Assembly (NCBI GenBank): GCA_905182305.1
Contig: CAJJBB010000009.1
Location: 60,339-124,338 of the forward strand
Direction of reading: 5' to 3'
Length of the DNA: 64,000 nt
DNA from: Flavobacteria bacterium MS024-2A
GTDB taxonomy: Bacteria > Bacteroidota > Bacteroidia > Flavobacteriales > Flavobacteriaceae
Positions within the stretch are counted from its first letter, which is position 1, and each line of letters begins with the position of its first letter. A model generated the notes under the pieces. It did not search any database and was not told where the DNA came from. It worked only from the letters and a program-made list of their open reading frames with translations. The position numbers and the translations under genes were made by a program. This document shows positions 17,903 through 26,578 of this stretch, one piece after another.

Positions 17903-19570
17903 TTAAAGTGACATGCCTCTTTTCCATGGAATAAAATCATCTTGATTTAAATTACGTGCTTTTGGCTTTATTTTTCCACTAGCAATTTTGATAATAAAAT
18001 TTAATAAGGCTTCACCAGTTTCTTTTATGGTGGATGTGCCCTCAATTATATTGCCTGTATTAAAATCAATAATATCGCGCATTTTGTTGTAAAGGGAACT
18101 ATTTGATGATATTTTGATTACAGGAGTAATCGGATTTCCGGTTGGGGTTCCAAGTCCTGTCGTAAACAATATAATATTAGCACCCGAGCCTGCTAGTCCA
18201 GTTGTCGATTCTACATCATTTCCTGGGGTGCATAATAAATTTAATCCAGGAGTTATTACTTGTTCTGTATAATCTAATACGTCTCTAATAGGAGAGGTGC
18301 CACCCTTTTTAGCCGCTCCTGCTGATTTTATTGCATCTGTAATTAATCCATCTTTAATATTTCCAGGAGATGGATTCATTGAAAATGCTGCTCCAAGTGC
18401 CTCGGCCTTAGAGTTGTAATCTGACATGAGAGAATTGAATTTTACTGCTTTTTTTGTGTCTACACACCGATTAATTAATTCTTGTTCTACACCACTTAGT
18501 TCAGGAAATTCTGACAAGATAGTTGTGCCTCCAAGTCCAACTATTAAATCAGAAACATATCCTAAGGTTGGATTTGCTGAAATACCAGAAAAACCATCTG
18601 AACCTCCACACTCTAAACCTATAATCAATTTACTTAATGAAGCTGGCTTTCGAACTATTTTATTAGCCTCAATTAATCCTATAAATGTTTTTTTAACTGC
18701 TGCTGCTAAAAATTCTTTTTCTGAGTTACTCTGTTGTTGTTCTAGAATGTATACGGGTTTTTTATTAGTGGGTGACATTGTTTTCAAAGCAGTTTCTAAA
18801 ATACTTGCTTGGGCATGTTGACATCCTAAACTTAGAATAGTTGCTCCCGCTACATTTGAATTGTTAATATAACCAGCAAGTAAATTGCAAAGTGTTATTG
18901 CGTCACTGGTAGCACCACCACAACCACCATCATGAGTTAGAAATTTGATACCATCAACATTAGGAAAGAGTGGATTTTTGAATTTTTCCTCGTGATCAAT
19001 AATTATATTTTTATTTAAAATCACTTCATTACTTTCTTTTGCTTTATAACTGTCAATTAATGACTCAACATCCAAGCCTAAGTGATGTTTTTTTCCAAAG
19101 CCTAGTTTTTCAACTAAGGCCTGTTTCAAAACTTCAATATTTCTATTTTGACAAAAAACCAAAGGAATTACTAGCCAATTATTTTCAGTACCCACACTTT
19201 TATTATCTCTGTGGTATCCATTGAATGTTTTTTTTTTAAAATCTACAAGGGGAGGAGCGTTCCATTTAGACTTTTTTTTATGAGACTTAATACTATAATT
19301 TTCAGTTTCATGAACTAAATTATTAATGTCAATAATGCATCCTTCACTGATTTTTTTTATTGCTCTTCCCACGATAACCCCATACATATAAACTAAACCT
19401 CCTTTGTCAATTTTTCTTATTGTGAATTTATGTTTTGCTGCTATATCCTCGTTTAACATGTATGATTTGTTTTCAAAATCAATTGTATCTCCATTTTTTA
19501 AATTAATTAGTGCAACTAGAACATTGTCTTTGGGGTGAATTCGTATAACTTTTTCTTGATTATTAATCAT
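17903..19570 (-). CDS. UxaA-family dehydratase, probable L-fuconate dehydratase
   Basis: This 555-residue protein of the altronate/galactarate dehydratase family has two parts. An N-terminal SAF domain (about 1-95; VLVALINLKNGDTI, VGRAIKKISEG) is followed by a large catalytic domain with FLTHDGGCGGATSDA, LGCQHAQ, LECGGSDGFSGISANPTLG and GLGTPTGNPITPVIKI. Conserved Cys and His probably bind a metal. E. coli UxaA dehydrates altronate. Here the surrounding genes make fuconate the likely substrate, so a UxaA protein replaces the enolase-superfamily fuconate dehydratase of other organisms. It is the first gene of the operon, starting 161 bp from the divergent dioxygenase. Altronate dehydratase remains the alternative. 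Confidence 0.8.
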   Translation of the reverse strand: MINNQEKVIRIHPKDNVLVALINLKNGDTIDFENKSYMLNEDIAAKHKFTIRKIDKGGLVYMYGVIVGRAIKKISEGCIIDINNLVHETENYSIKSHKKKSKWNAPPLVDFKKKTFNGYHRDNKSVGTENNWLVIPLVFCQNRNIEVLKQALVEKLGFGKKHHLGLDVESLIDSYKAKESNEVILNKNIIIDHEEKFKNPLFPNVDGIKFLTHDGGCGGATSDAITLCNLLAGYINNSNVAGATILSLGCQHAQASILETALKTMSPTNKKPVYILEQQQSNSEKEFLAAAVKKTFIGLIEANKIVRKPASLSKLIIGLECGGSDGFSGISANPTLGYVSDLIVGLGGTTILSEFPELSGVEQELINRCVDTKKAVKFNSLMSDYNSKAEALGAAFSMNPSPGNIKDGLITDAIKSAGAAKKGGTSPIRDVLDYTEQVITPGLNLLCTPGNDVESTTGLAGSGANIILFTTGLGTPTGNPITPVIKISSNSSLYNKMRDIIDFNTGNIIEGTSTIKETGEALLNFIIKIASGKIKPKARNLNQDDFIPWKRGMSL

Positions 19571-19611
19571 GCTTTGGGAAAAACAAAAGCACTTTAATTT
19601 AGCACTTAAGG

Positions 19612-19631
19612 TATATTTATATCTAAATATA
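19612..19631. promoter_or_regulatory. 20-bp palindrome in divergent promoter region
   Basis: TATATTTA (19612-19619) and TAAATATA (19624-19631) are perfect inverted repeats around TATC, 42 bp upstream of the fucose operon start and 100 bp upstream of the dioxygenase. Size and location suit an operator for a dimeric regulator controlling the minus-strand operon, but the site is all A/T in its arms and such dyads occur by chance in this DNA. Confidence 0.35.
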
Positions 19632-19731
19632 TTTAAAACTTAATTAATTAAACCAGTAGTTAACTAAAAATTGATTGTTGATTAGTTTTTACCAAAAAAA
19701 AATGAATAACTTATTAAAAAAATTAGTTTAA

Positions 19732-21129
19732 ATGATAAAAAAAATGTATTCAGATGGTTTTTTTAATGTTAATGAAGAAAATGGATTCCTTCCAATTAAG
19801 GAACCTTTAAGATTTCTGCCTGATTCATATAAATCACTTCAAATACTTATTGATGATCTTCCTATTTTAAAAGATGAAAAGATTAAAGGGATTTTATCAT
19901 TTGAAGGAGAGGTAGAAAAACGAGTAGCAGACTTAACTAATTTTAAAAATGAAGTCACTCTAGAAAAAGATCCTTTTGTTATTCAAGCTTTGTTTCGGTG
20001 TTACGCTTTTATAACTTCTTCTTTTACACTTGCCCCTGCTCATTTTTATTTTCTTGAAAATAATAAATACGGAAAGGCAAATGTTTTTCTGCCTAAACAA
20101 ATTGCAGAACCTTTTTCTATTGTTGCTAAAAAACTAGATGTTTATCCTTTTTTAGATTATCACTATGCTTACTCACTAGGAAATTATTTTAAGATTGATG
20201 CTAAAGGAGGATTGAATTGGGAGAATCTCGGAATGGCATGTAGTTTTTCAGGGATGGACGACGAGCGAGGTTTTATTATGCTTCACGTAGATATTAACCA
20301 ACATTCCCCTAACCTTGTGAAATCTGTAATTGACGTACAAAATTCAAATTCAGATAAACAGCTTAATAAAGCTTTAGATCTAGGTTATAAAACGATGATT
20401 AAAATTAATGAACGAAGACAACTCATGTGGACAGCTTCTAGATGGGAACATTACAATGATTTTCGAATTTTTATTATGGGTATCAAAGGAAATGATGAGA
20501 TTTTTGGTGATGGTTTAGTTTATGAAAACGTAAGTGAGGAACCACAAAAATATCGAGGTCAAACTGGAGCTCAAGATAATATCATCCCTCTTATGGATAT
20601 TTTTTCAGGTGTTATAAATCAGTATCCACAAAATGAACTCACACATTATTTACAAGACTTAAGGAGTTATAGGCCCATGTGTATTCAATCTTTTTTAGAA
20701 GACACAAGAGTTCATTTTTCTGAAAAATCTAATTCATTAATTGAACGTCTGGAGCAATCAAGTAATTATGAGGGAATATTATTATTATTATTATTACTTG
20801 ATGAAATATATGCTTTTAGAAATGGTCATTGGCAGTTTGTTCAAAAGTATATTATGCAAAATACTGTTTATCCAAAAGCGACTGGGGGAACACCCATTAT
20901 TTCATGGATTCCAAATCAAATAACTGCTGTTTTAAACACCATGGAAATAAATTTTAATAAATTACCTCAAAAATTTATAAAATTAAATTTACCCTTTTGG
21001 AAAAAAGAATTTGACAGAAAAAGATCCTTATTAAATAAGCAGCTTGAAATTTTAAATAAAAAATCTTATGATCCAGCAAAGGTTTATAAACTGAATAAAG
21101 AAATGAAATTAAATGATGATAAGGGTTAA
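19732..21129 (+). CDS. Indoleamine 2,3-dioxygenase-like heme protein
   Basis: This 465-residue protein belongs to the IDO family of heme dioxygenases, which open the indole ring of tryptophan to N-formylkynurenine. RNGHWQFVQKYI near residue 363 aligns with the human IDO segment holding the proximal heme ligand (His366 here), and PKATGGTPIISWIPNQI matches the KGTGGT substrate/heme loop. MLHVDINQHSP matches the mid-protein MVHVEIE region. A run of seven Leu (352 region) is encoded by a TTA trinucleotide repeat. The next gene, 72 bp on, is tryptophanase, which supports an indole-type substrate. No kynurenine-pathway genes follow, so N-formylkynurenine may not be the end product. An in-frame ATG at 19744 is an alternative start. 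Confidence 0.82.
   Translation: MIKKMYSDGFFNVNEENGFLPIKEPLRFLPDSYKSLQILIDDLPILKDEKIKGILSFEGEVEKRVADLTNFKNEVTLEKDPFVIQALFRCYAFITSSFTLAPAHFYFLENNKYGKANVFLPKQIAEPFSIVAKKLDVYPFLDYHYAYSLGNYFKIDAKGGLNWENLGMACSFSGMDDERGFIMLHVDINQHSPNLVKSVIDVQNSNSDKQLNKALDLGYKTMIKINERRQLMWTASRWEHYNDFRIFIMGIKGNDEIFGDGLVYENVSEEPQKYRGQTGAQDNIIPLMDIFSGVINQYPQNELTHYLQDLRSYRPMCIQSFLEDTRVHFSEKSNSLIERLEQSSNYEGILLLLLLLDEIYAFRNGHWQFVQKYIMQNTVYPKATGGTPIISWIPNQITAVLNTMEINFNKLPQKFIKLNLPFWKKEFDRKRSLLNKQLEILNKKSYDPAKVYKLNKEMKLNDDKG
20779..20796 (+). repeat. (TTA)6 microsatellite inside the dioxygenase gene
   Basis: Six consecutive TTA codons, followed by CTT, give a seven-Leu run in a predicted helix just before the heme-ligand segment. 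Slippage would change helix length but not the frame. Confidence 0.7.
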
Positions 21130-21201
21130 AATCATCAAAATCAATAATCCTTAAAATCATTATCAACATAATTATTAAATTAAAGAATAAACTTAATCTG
21201 T

Positions 21202-22590
21202 ATGAAGTTTTTAGATGCTGAGCCTTTTAGAATTAAGGTCATTGAACCAATAAAAAAATCAACAAGGGCTGAAAGGGAAGATTGGATAAAAAAAGCAAAT
21301 TTTAATGTTTTTAGACTCGAAGCAGAACAGGTATATATCGATATGATTACTGATAGTGGTACCTCAGCAATGAGTAGTAATCAGTGGGCAGGTATTATGA
21401 AGGGCGACGAGTCATATGCAGGTAGTAAGAGTTTTTTTAATCTTCGAGATTCCGTTCAAGATATTATGGGTTTCCCATATGTGCAACCCACACATCAAGG
21501 AAGAGCAGCGGATTTCATTATGTCACAATTGTATGCAAAAAAGGGAGGTTACATTTTAGGGAATTTACATTTCGATAGTTTTAAAGGTCATGCGGAGATT
21601 GCAGGCTCAATTCCTATTGATTTGATTATCGAAGAAGGAAGAACTGCCAATTCAAACCCACATCCTTTTAAAGGAAACATGGATGTCAAAAAACTCGAGA
21701 ATTTTATTAAACAAAATGGTTCTGAGCAAATACCATTAATTATAATTACAATTACAAGTAATGGAAATGGGGGGCAACCTGTTTCAATGAATAATATAAG
21801 AGCGGTTTCGGAAATTGCGAAAGCGAACAAGATTCCACTGATGATCGATGCAGCACGATTTGCAGAAAATTGTTATTTCATAAAAAAGAGAGAAGAAGGC
21901 TATAAAGCTAAGAGCATAAAAGAAATCGCTCTTGAATTATTTTCCTATGCTGATGGATGTGTAATGAGTTCTAAAAAAGATGGGCTAGTTAATATGGGAG
22001 GTTTTATTTGTACAAGACATGAAGAATTATTTCCAGCTATTAATCAATTAGCAATAATCAATGAGGGATTTGTAACCTATGGTGGGATGAGTGGGAGAGA
22101 TTTAGAAGCACTTGCGATTGGCTTATATGAAGGAGTAGAAGAAGATTATTTAGAATATCGAATTAATCAAGTTGCTTATTTAGGTGAACAATTATCAAAA
22201 AAAGGTGTCCCAATAATCTTACCAACAGGCGGACATGGAGTATATGTTGATGCACAAAAATTTTATCCTAATATTCCTCAATCTGAATTTCCAGGTCAGG
22301 CTATGGTGGTCGAATTATTTAAAACAGGTGGTGTAAGAGGAGTTGAGCTTGGTTCATGTGCCTTTTCAAAAAAAAATCTTGAAACGGGAGAAATTATTTT
22401 TCCAGACCTAGAACTTGTTCGACTCACAGTATCTAGGAGAGTATATACAAATAGGCATATGGATGTTGTGGTTAATGCACTTGCTGATGTTTTTGAGCGG
22501 CGTAATGAAATGAAAGGATTAAAACTGACATATGAAGGTCCTATTATTAGTTTACGGCACTTTACTGCTAAATTTGAGCCAATACATTAA
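21202..22590 (+). CDS. tnaA: Tryptophanase
   Basis: This 462-residue PLP enzyme cleaves L-tryptophan to indole, pyruvate and ammonia. EPFRIKVIEP at the N-terminus, LTDSGT-like ITDSGTSAMS, PTHQGRAAD and SSKKDGLVNMGG are the beta-eliminating lyase hallmarks; Lys259 is the Schiff-base residue. Tyrosine phenol-lyase is the close alternative. Two discriminating sites favour tryptophanase: VELGS has Leu383 where phenol-lyase has the substrate-binding Arg, and LRHFTAKF has His453 where phenol-lyase has Phe. The gene lies between the IDO-like dioxygenase (72 bp) and the iron alcohol dehydrogenase (27 bp) on the same strand. No tnaC-like leader or Trp permease is visible. Confidence 0.88.
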   Translation: MKFLDAEPFRIKVIEPIKKSTRAEREDWIKKANFNVFRLEAEQVYIDMITDSGTSAMSSNQWAGIMKGDESYAGSKSFFNLRDSVQDIMGFPYVQPTHQGRAADFIMSQLYAKKGGYILGNLHFDSFKGHAEIAGSIPIDLIIEEGRTANSNPHPFKGNMDVKKLENFIKQNGSEQIPLIIITITSNGNGGQPVSMNNIRAVSEIAKANKIPLMIDAARFAENCYFIKKREEGYKAKSIKEIALELFSYADGCVMSSKKDGLVNMGGFICTRHEELFPAINQLAIINEGFVTYGGMSGRDLEALAIGLYEGVEEDYLEYRINQVAYLGEQLSKKGVPIILPTGGHGVYVDAQKFYPNIPQSEFPGQAMVVELFKTGGVRGVELGSCAFSKKNLETGEIIFPDLELVRLTVSRRVYTNRHMDVVVNALADVFERRNEMKGLKLTYEGPIISLRHFTAKFEPIH

Positions 22591-22617
22591 CCTTAAATAA
22601 ATATATTAATTAAAAGA

Positions 22618-23763
22618 ATGAATTCATTTAATTTTTTTGTTCCCACACAAATTCGATTTGGAAGTGGCAGACGTAAAGAACTAAAAGATATCTTACCACT
22701 TTACGGAAAGAAGTGTTTAATGGTTTCGCGCCCTTTAAATGGATCATTAAAAGAAACTTTTGAAGAAATCATATCAATAATTAGGTCTGCTAATATTGAG
22801 GTATCATTTTTTGATGAAGTTATTCCTAACCCGACACTAGAAGGAGTTGAAAAGGGAGTAGCTCTAGCAGTTGCACATCAAGTTGATTTTGTTATTGGAA
22901 TAGGTGGTGGATCCGTCTTGGATACAGCAAAACTTATTGCTTTTTTATTTAATGAAAATATAAATATTAACTGGGAGGAAGCTAAATCAAAATATGACAA
23001 TCCATTTGCGATGTCACCTAAACCAGAGGCTGCTTTACCTTTTATCGCTGTCTCAACGACCTCAGGAACTGGTTCGCAATGTACTCAAGCAGCTGTAGTG
23101 AGTGATACAAAAAATAAAGTAACTTTTTTTCATTCTGCATTATTTCCAGCTGTAGCAATTGTAGATCCAGAGTTAATGCTTTCTGTTCCCTCTTCTGTAA
23201 CAGCAGCAACTGGATTTGATGCTTTTACTCATGCTTTTGAAAGTTTTCTTGGAAATCGTGTCTCTCCGATTACAGAACAGATGTCTTTACAAGCTATTAA
23301 ACTTGTAGTTCAAAATTTACCAAAAGCCATTAAAGATCCAAATAACATTAAGGTTCGAAGCAATTTAGCCTGGGCTGATACACTAGCAGGAATGTGTTTG
23401 GCAAACGGGGGAGCAGATTTACCTCACCCATTAGGTGAAATTATTGGAGGTATTTGTTCTAGAATTGCACATGGAGATACTCTTGCAATAGTTTATCCTG
23501 CTTTTTTAAAACATAAAGAAAGGATAGCTCCAAAAAAATTCATTAAAGTAGCAGAATATCTTGGATTAGAATCTGACCCTTCTTCCTTGCGTAATTGTTT
23601 AATTGATTTATTTAAAGTCACTGGATTAAATACTGTATTGGAAAAAGCTAAAATATCAAAAGAGGAGTCAAATGATATTATGAGACATCCTTTGTTAATT
23701 AATTTACAACCTAATAATAGTGAAACTATTGTTCAACTAATGAAAGATAGTTTGTATAAATAA
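22618..23763 (+). CDS. Iron-containing alcohol dehydrogenase
   Basis: This 381-residue group III dehydrogenase uses NAD(P) and a divalent metal. GIGGGSVLDTAK (about 97-108) is the nucleotide-binding loop. TSGTGSQCTQ is the next family motif, and metal ligands are provided by TGFDAFTHAFES and GADLPHPLGEIIGG plus IAHGDTLAIVYP. It is the first of seven genes separated by a few bases that end in a full PTS. In that setting it most likely oxidises a sugar-alcohol phosphate, or reduces an aldose or ketose phosphate, formed from the imported sugar. A simple fermentative butanol-type role is the alternative. Confidence 0.88.
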   Translation: MNSFNFFVPTQIRFGSGRRKELKDILPLYGKKCLMVSRPLNGSLKETFEEIISIIRSANIEVSFFDEVIPNPTLEGVEKGVALAVAHQVDFVIGIGGGSVLDTAKLIAFLFNENININWEEAKSKYDNPFAMSPKPEAALPFIAVSTTSGTGSQCTQAAVVSDTKNKVTFFHSALFPAVAIVDPELMLSVPSSVTAATGFDAFTHAFESFLGNRVSPITEQMSLQAIKLVVQNLPKAIKDPNNIKVRSNLAWADTLAGMCLANGGADLPHPLGEIIGGICSRIAHGDTLAIVYPAFLKHKERIAPKKFIKVAEYLGLESDPSSLRNCLIDLFKVTGLNTVLEKAKISKEESNDIMRHPLLINLQPNNSETIVQLMKDSLYK

Positions 23764-23768
23764 AATAT

Positions 23769-24470
23769 ATGAAAAAAATTAAAATAGCTGCAGGTCTCGC
23801 CCATGTTGATTATGGTCATTTAGCTGATATTGTAAAAGAAGCTTCTGCTGCAGGAGCAGACTATATTCATTCTGATGCTGCAGATATGCATGATTTAAAA
23901 AATATGCAATTAATGGGAGGGCATCAAATTATTGAGGGTATAAGAAATCATACATCTAAACCCATTGAGTGTCATATATATACTAAAACATGTGATTTAC
24001 TTTTTATTGATAAGTTAGCTCAGGTTGGAACAAATATGTTAATTATACCAGCGGAACATTTTATTGGAGCACCCTTAGCATACATAATTAATTGGTGTAG
24101 AGAACGATCTATAAAAGTAGGACTAACCATAGGGCTGTATACACCTCTCTCTTTTGTTGAGGAATCTATTTATGATATAGACAGATTACATATTGTGGTC
24201 CATGGAGTCGATGAAACTGACGGAAAAGATAATTGGGGTTGGAGAAGATCATGTTTAGATTTATTAAAACGAGCAAGAAAACTAGTTGATGAAAAAAATC
24301 CAGATTGTGAGATTGCAATTGATGGGGGAATTCGAGCAGATAATTTAGCTCCACTTATTGCTTGTAAACCAGACGTAGTTGTATTATCATCTGCAATTTT
24401 TAAGGATCCTGATGGTATTACTGCTGGTTTTAACCGTTGTGCTGAAGCAATAAACAAAGCGCAATCTTAA
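23769..24470 (+). CDS. Ribulose-phosphate 3-epimerase family protein
   Basis: This 233-residue TIM-barrel protein is a distant relative of Rpe. The metal ligands of the family are in place: IHSDAAD (His and Asp), ECHIYT (His) and AIDGGI near 190 (Asp). It lacks the usual LSADFANL start and the HVMDGHFVPN spacing, so it is not the housekeeping enzyme. It probably epimerises the C3 of a ketose phosphate made by the neighbouring dehydrogenase; allulose-6-phosphate or ribulose/xylulose-5-phosphate are examples known for the family. It starts 5 bp after the dehydrogenase and ends 9 bp before PTS IIA. Confidence 0.8.
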   Translation: MKKIKIAAGLAHVDYGHLADIVKEASAAGADYIHSDAADMHDLKNMQLMGGHQIIEGIRNHTSKPIECHIYTKTCDLLFIDKLAQVGTNMLIIPAEHFIGAPLAYIINWCRERSIKVGLTIGLYTPLSFVEESIYDIDRLHIVVHGVDETDGKDNWGWRRSCLDLLKRARKLVDEKNPDCEIAIDGGIRADNLAPLIACKPDVVVLSSAIFKDPDGITAGFNRCAEAINKAQS

Positions 24471-24479
24471 TTAAATACT

Positions 24480-24923
24480 ATGGAGAATTTAATTCCTTCT
24501 TATATTTCTTTAGATATAAATATAACATCTAAAACAGATGTAATTAAATTTTTAGTCGATCAACTTTATGATTTAGGTAAAATTAAAAATAAAGAACATT
24601 ATCTGAAAGCAGTATTAGATAGGGAAAATCTACTTTCCACCTATTGTGGATATGGTATCGCCATTCCTCACGCAGAATGTGATGAAGTTATAGAACCTTC
24701 TTTTGCTTTTGGAAGAACCTCTGGTCTAATTTGGGATGAAGGTGATGAGTTAGCCCAGTTTGTTGTTTTACTCGCGATACCCACTGGCAAGGTGGGAGAA
24801 GAAAATAGTCATATTGAGATGATGTCAGAGGTAGCGAAATTAGCCTTAGAGGAAGGCATAAGAGCAAAATGGTTATCTGCAACCTCTGAAAAAGAAATTG
24901 TTAGTACGTTCAATAAAGTTTAA
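24480..24923 (+). CDS. PTS fructose-type EIIA component
   Basis: This 147-residue cytoplasmic phosphocarrier is of the EIIA-fructose/mannitol fold. It accepts phosphate from HPr on His64 in GIAIPHAE and passes it to EIIB. AQFVVLLAIP matches the strand that lines the active site, which includes LIWDEGDE nearby. It precedes the EIIC gene by 2 bp. A PtsN-type regulatory EIIA is unlikely because membrane and EIIB partners sit directly downstream. Confidence 0.88.
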   Translation: MENLIPSYISLDINITSKTDVIKFLVDQLYDLGKIKNKEHYLKAVLDRENLLSTYCGYGIAIPHAECDEVIEPSFAFGRTSGLIWDEGDELAQFVVLLAIPTGKVGEENSHIEMMSEVAKLALEEGIRAKWLSATSEKEIVSTFNKV

Positions 24924-24925
24924 TC

Positions 24926-25987
24926 ATGAATTTTTGGAAAGAAACAATAAGCATTTTTAAAGATACTGGCACACATTTCAGAACTGGTGTTTCCTACATG
25001 CTACCTGTTTTATTAATTGGTGGAATGGTAGGAAGTCTAGCTGTAATTGGAGGGAATAATATTGCTGAAGACTCTATATGGAGGGTGTTTAAAGATATTG
25101 GAACTATTGGCCTGACTTATTTTGTTCCAATTATGGCTGCGTATACTGCCTTCAGTATTACCGATACTCCCGGTATAGCGCCAGGTTTTATTGTTGGTGT
25201 ATTGGCTCAACAAATTGATACTGGTTATTTGGGAGCTCTTCTTGGAGGAATTTTAGTTGGATATGTGACCTATATGCTTTTAAAAGTTGAACTTCCGTCT
25301 ATGTTACAAAGTACATGGGGATTTATGGCTCCTGTACTAAGTACAATAGTTGTCGTTGTTTTTATGGTATATTTCTTGGGTCCGCCAATTGCATGGATTA
25401 TGGGTGTAATTTCTGATTTTTTGACTAACCTAAATGAACAGGGATCAGCCACTATGGGAGCAGTAATGGGATTTTTAGGAGGTGTGGATTATGGCGGACC
25501 GTTTAGTAAAACTCAGAGTACATTTGCAACTGCTGTAATGGATTTGAATTTATTTGTTCCTCTAGGGATTTGTGGATCTATAGTAACTGTTCCTCCTTTA
25601 GGATTGTGCTTAGCAACTTTTTTAAGACCAAAATTATACACTATTTCTGAACTTCAATATGCAAAAAGCTCATGGGTTTATGCAATAGTTGGTGGTTTTA
25701 CAGAAATTGTAATACCATTAGCAGTTGGTGATTTAATTAGAGTTACAATTGCAACGGCCTTAGGATCAACTATTTCTGGGTTTATTGCAGGTTATTTTTT
25801 ATTAGAATTAAGCACTCCTGTTTTAGGAATAGCTCAATGGTTTTTTTATAATAAACCAATGGTTTTCGTAATCTGCGTAGTTGTTGGATCAGTTATTACA
25901 GCTTTATCTGTTAATTTTTTAAAGAGTATTAGCAATCGAGATATAGCTAAATTAAATATAATTGATAAACAAATTAATGAATCCTAA
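24926..25987 (+). CDS. PTS fructose-type EIIC membrane component
   Basis: This 353-residue inner-membrane protein has about nine to ten hydrophobic segments and belongs to the EIIC-fructose family. It forms the sugar channel and presents the substrate to EIIB. Family marks include GTHFRTGVSYMLPVLLIGG at the start, IADTPGIAPGFI-like TDTPGIAPGFIVG and GFLGGVDYGGPFSKTQ in the position of the conserved MGGPVNK loop. It is not fused to EIIB, unlike enterobacterial FruA. The sugar cannot be read from sequence; this family also handles mannitol-like and rare sugars. Confidence 0.9.
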   Translation: MNFWKETISIFKDTGTHFRTGVSYMLPVLLIGGMVGSLAVIGGNNIAEDSIWRVFKDIGTIGLTYFVPIMAAYTAFSITDTPGIAPGFIVGVLAQQIDTGYLGALLGGILVGYVTYMLLKVELPSMLQSTWGFMAPVLSTIVVVVFMVYFLGPPIAWIMGVISDFLTNLNEQGSATMGAVMGFLGGVDYGGPFSKTQSTFATAVMDLNLFVPLGICGSIVTVPPLGLCLATFLRPKLYTISELQYAKSSWVYAIVGGFTEIVIPLAVGDLIRVTIATALGSTISGFIAGYFLLELSTPVLGIAQWFFYNKPMVFVICVVVGSVITALSVNFLKSISNRDIAKLNIIDKQINES

Positions 25988-25997
25988 ATATTAGTTT

Positions 25998-26315
25998 ATG
26001 AAAATATCTTTAATAACAGCCTGTCTTGCAGGTGTTGCACATAGTAAAATGGCTGCAACTGCTTTAAAAAAAGAGGCATTAAAAAGAGGTCACGAAATTT
26101 ATATTGAAGAACAAGGGGGGCATAAAATATCTGTAAAATTAACACCTGAACAAATAATAGAATCAGACATAGTAATTATTGCTAAAATGATCACTATATC
26201 AGGTAAAAATCGTTTTGAAAATAAGATAATTTTGGATGTAAGTGTTAATAAGGCAGTTAGAGACCCTATCTCTATATTAAACCAAGCTGAAGAATTAATA
26301 TCTCAAACTTCATGA
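25998..26315 (+). CDS. PTS fructose-type EIIB component
   Basis: This 105-residue stand-alone EIIB has the phosphocysteine loop TACLAGVAHSKMAA, with Cys9 as phosphorylation site, corresponding to CPTGIAHTYMA in fructose EIIB. HEIYIEEQGG is the following strand-turn. It overlaps the HPr start by 4 bp and follows EIIC by 10 bp. It takes phosphate from EIIA His64 and transfers it to the sugar during transport. Confidence 0.9.
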   Translation: MKISLITACLAGVAHSKMAATALKKEALKRGHEIYIEEQGGHKISVKLTPEQIIESDIVIIAKMITISGKNRFENKIILDVSVNKAVRDPISILNQAEELISQTS

Positions 26316-26575
26316 TTGAAAAAATAATTAAAATTAAAGATGAAATTGGATTTCATGCACGCACATCTTCATTATTTGCAAAACAAGCATCTGCTTTTCA
26401 ATCCGAAATCTTCATAGAATTTAATCATAAAAAGGGAAATGGAAAAAGTACCTTATCATTAATGACTTTAGGTGTTAAAAGTCAAGATGTGATTAAAATT
26501 TGTGCAAATGGTATTGATGAAATAAAGGCTTTGAAGACTTTAGAAGAATTGATTAAAAATAACTTTAAAACCTAA
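26312..26575 (+). CDS. ptsH: HPr phosphocarrier protein
   Basis: This 87-residue HPr has the active-site loop GFHAR with the phospho-acceptor at His15, the canonical number. GKSTLSLMTLGV includes the Ser in the position of the regulatory Ser46 region. It is encoded inside the sugar-specific operon rather than elsewhere, so it probably serves this PTS only. The stop codon is 3 bp before the likely Enzyme I start, which lies in the same frame. Confidence 0.9.
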   Translation: MIEKIIKIKDEIGFHARTSSLFAKQASAFQSEIFIEFNHKKGNGKSTLSLMTLGVKSQDVIKICANGIDEIKALKTLEELIKNNFKT

Positions 26576-26578
26576 AGA

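Noticed and set aside
18426..18821. 131-codon plus-strand frame inside the UxaA-family gene
   Set aside because: Antisense shadow of a conserved coding region with no homology-like features.
21202..22590. Tyrosine phenol-lyase instead of tryptophanase
   Set aside because: The phenol-lyase Arg and Phe positions are Leu383 and His453, as in tryptophanase.
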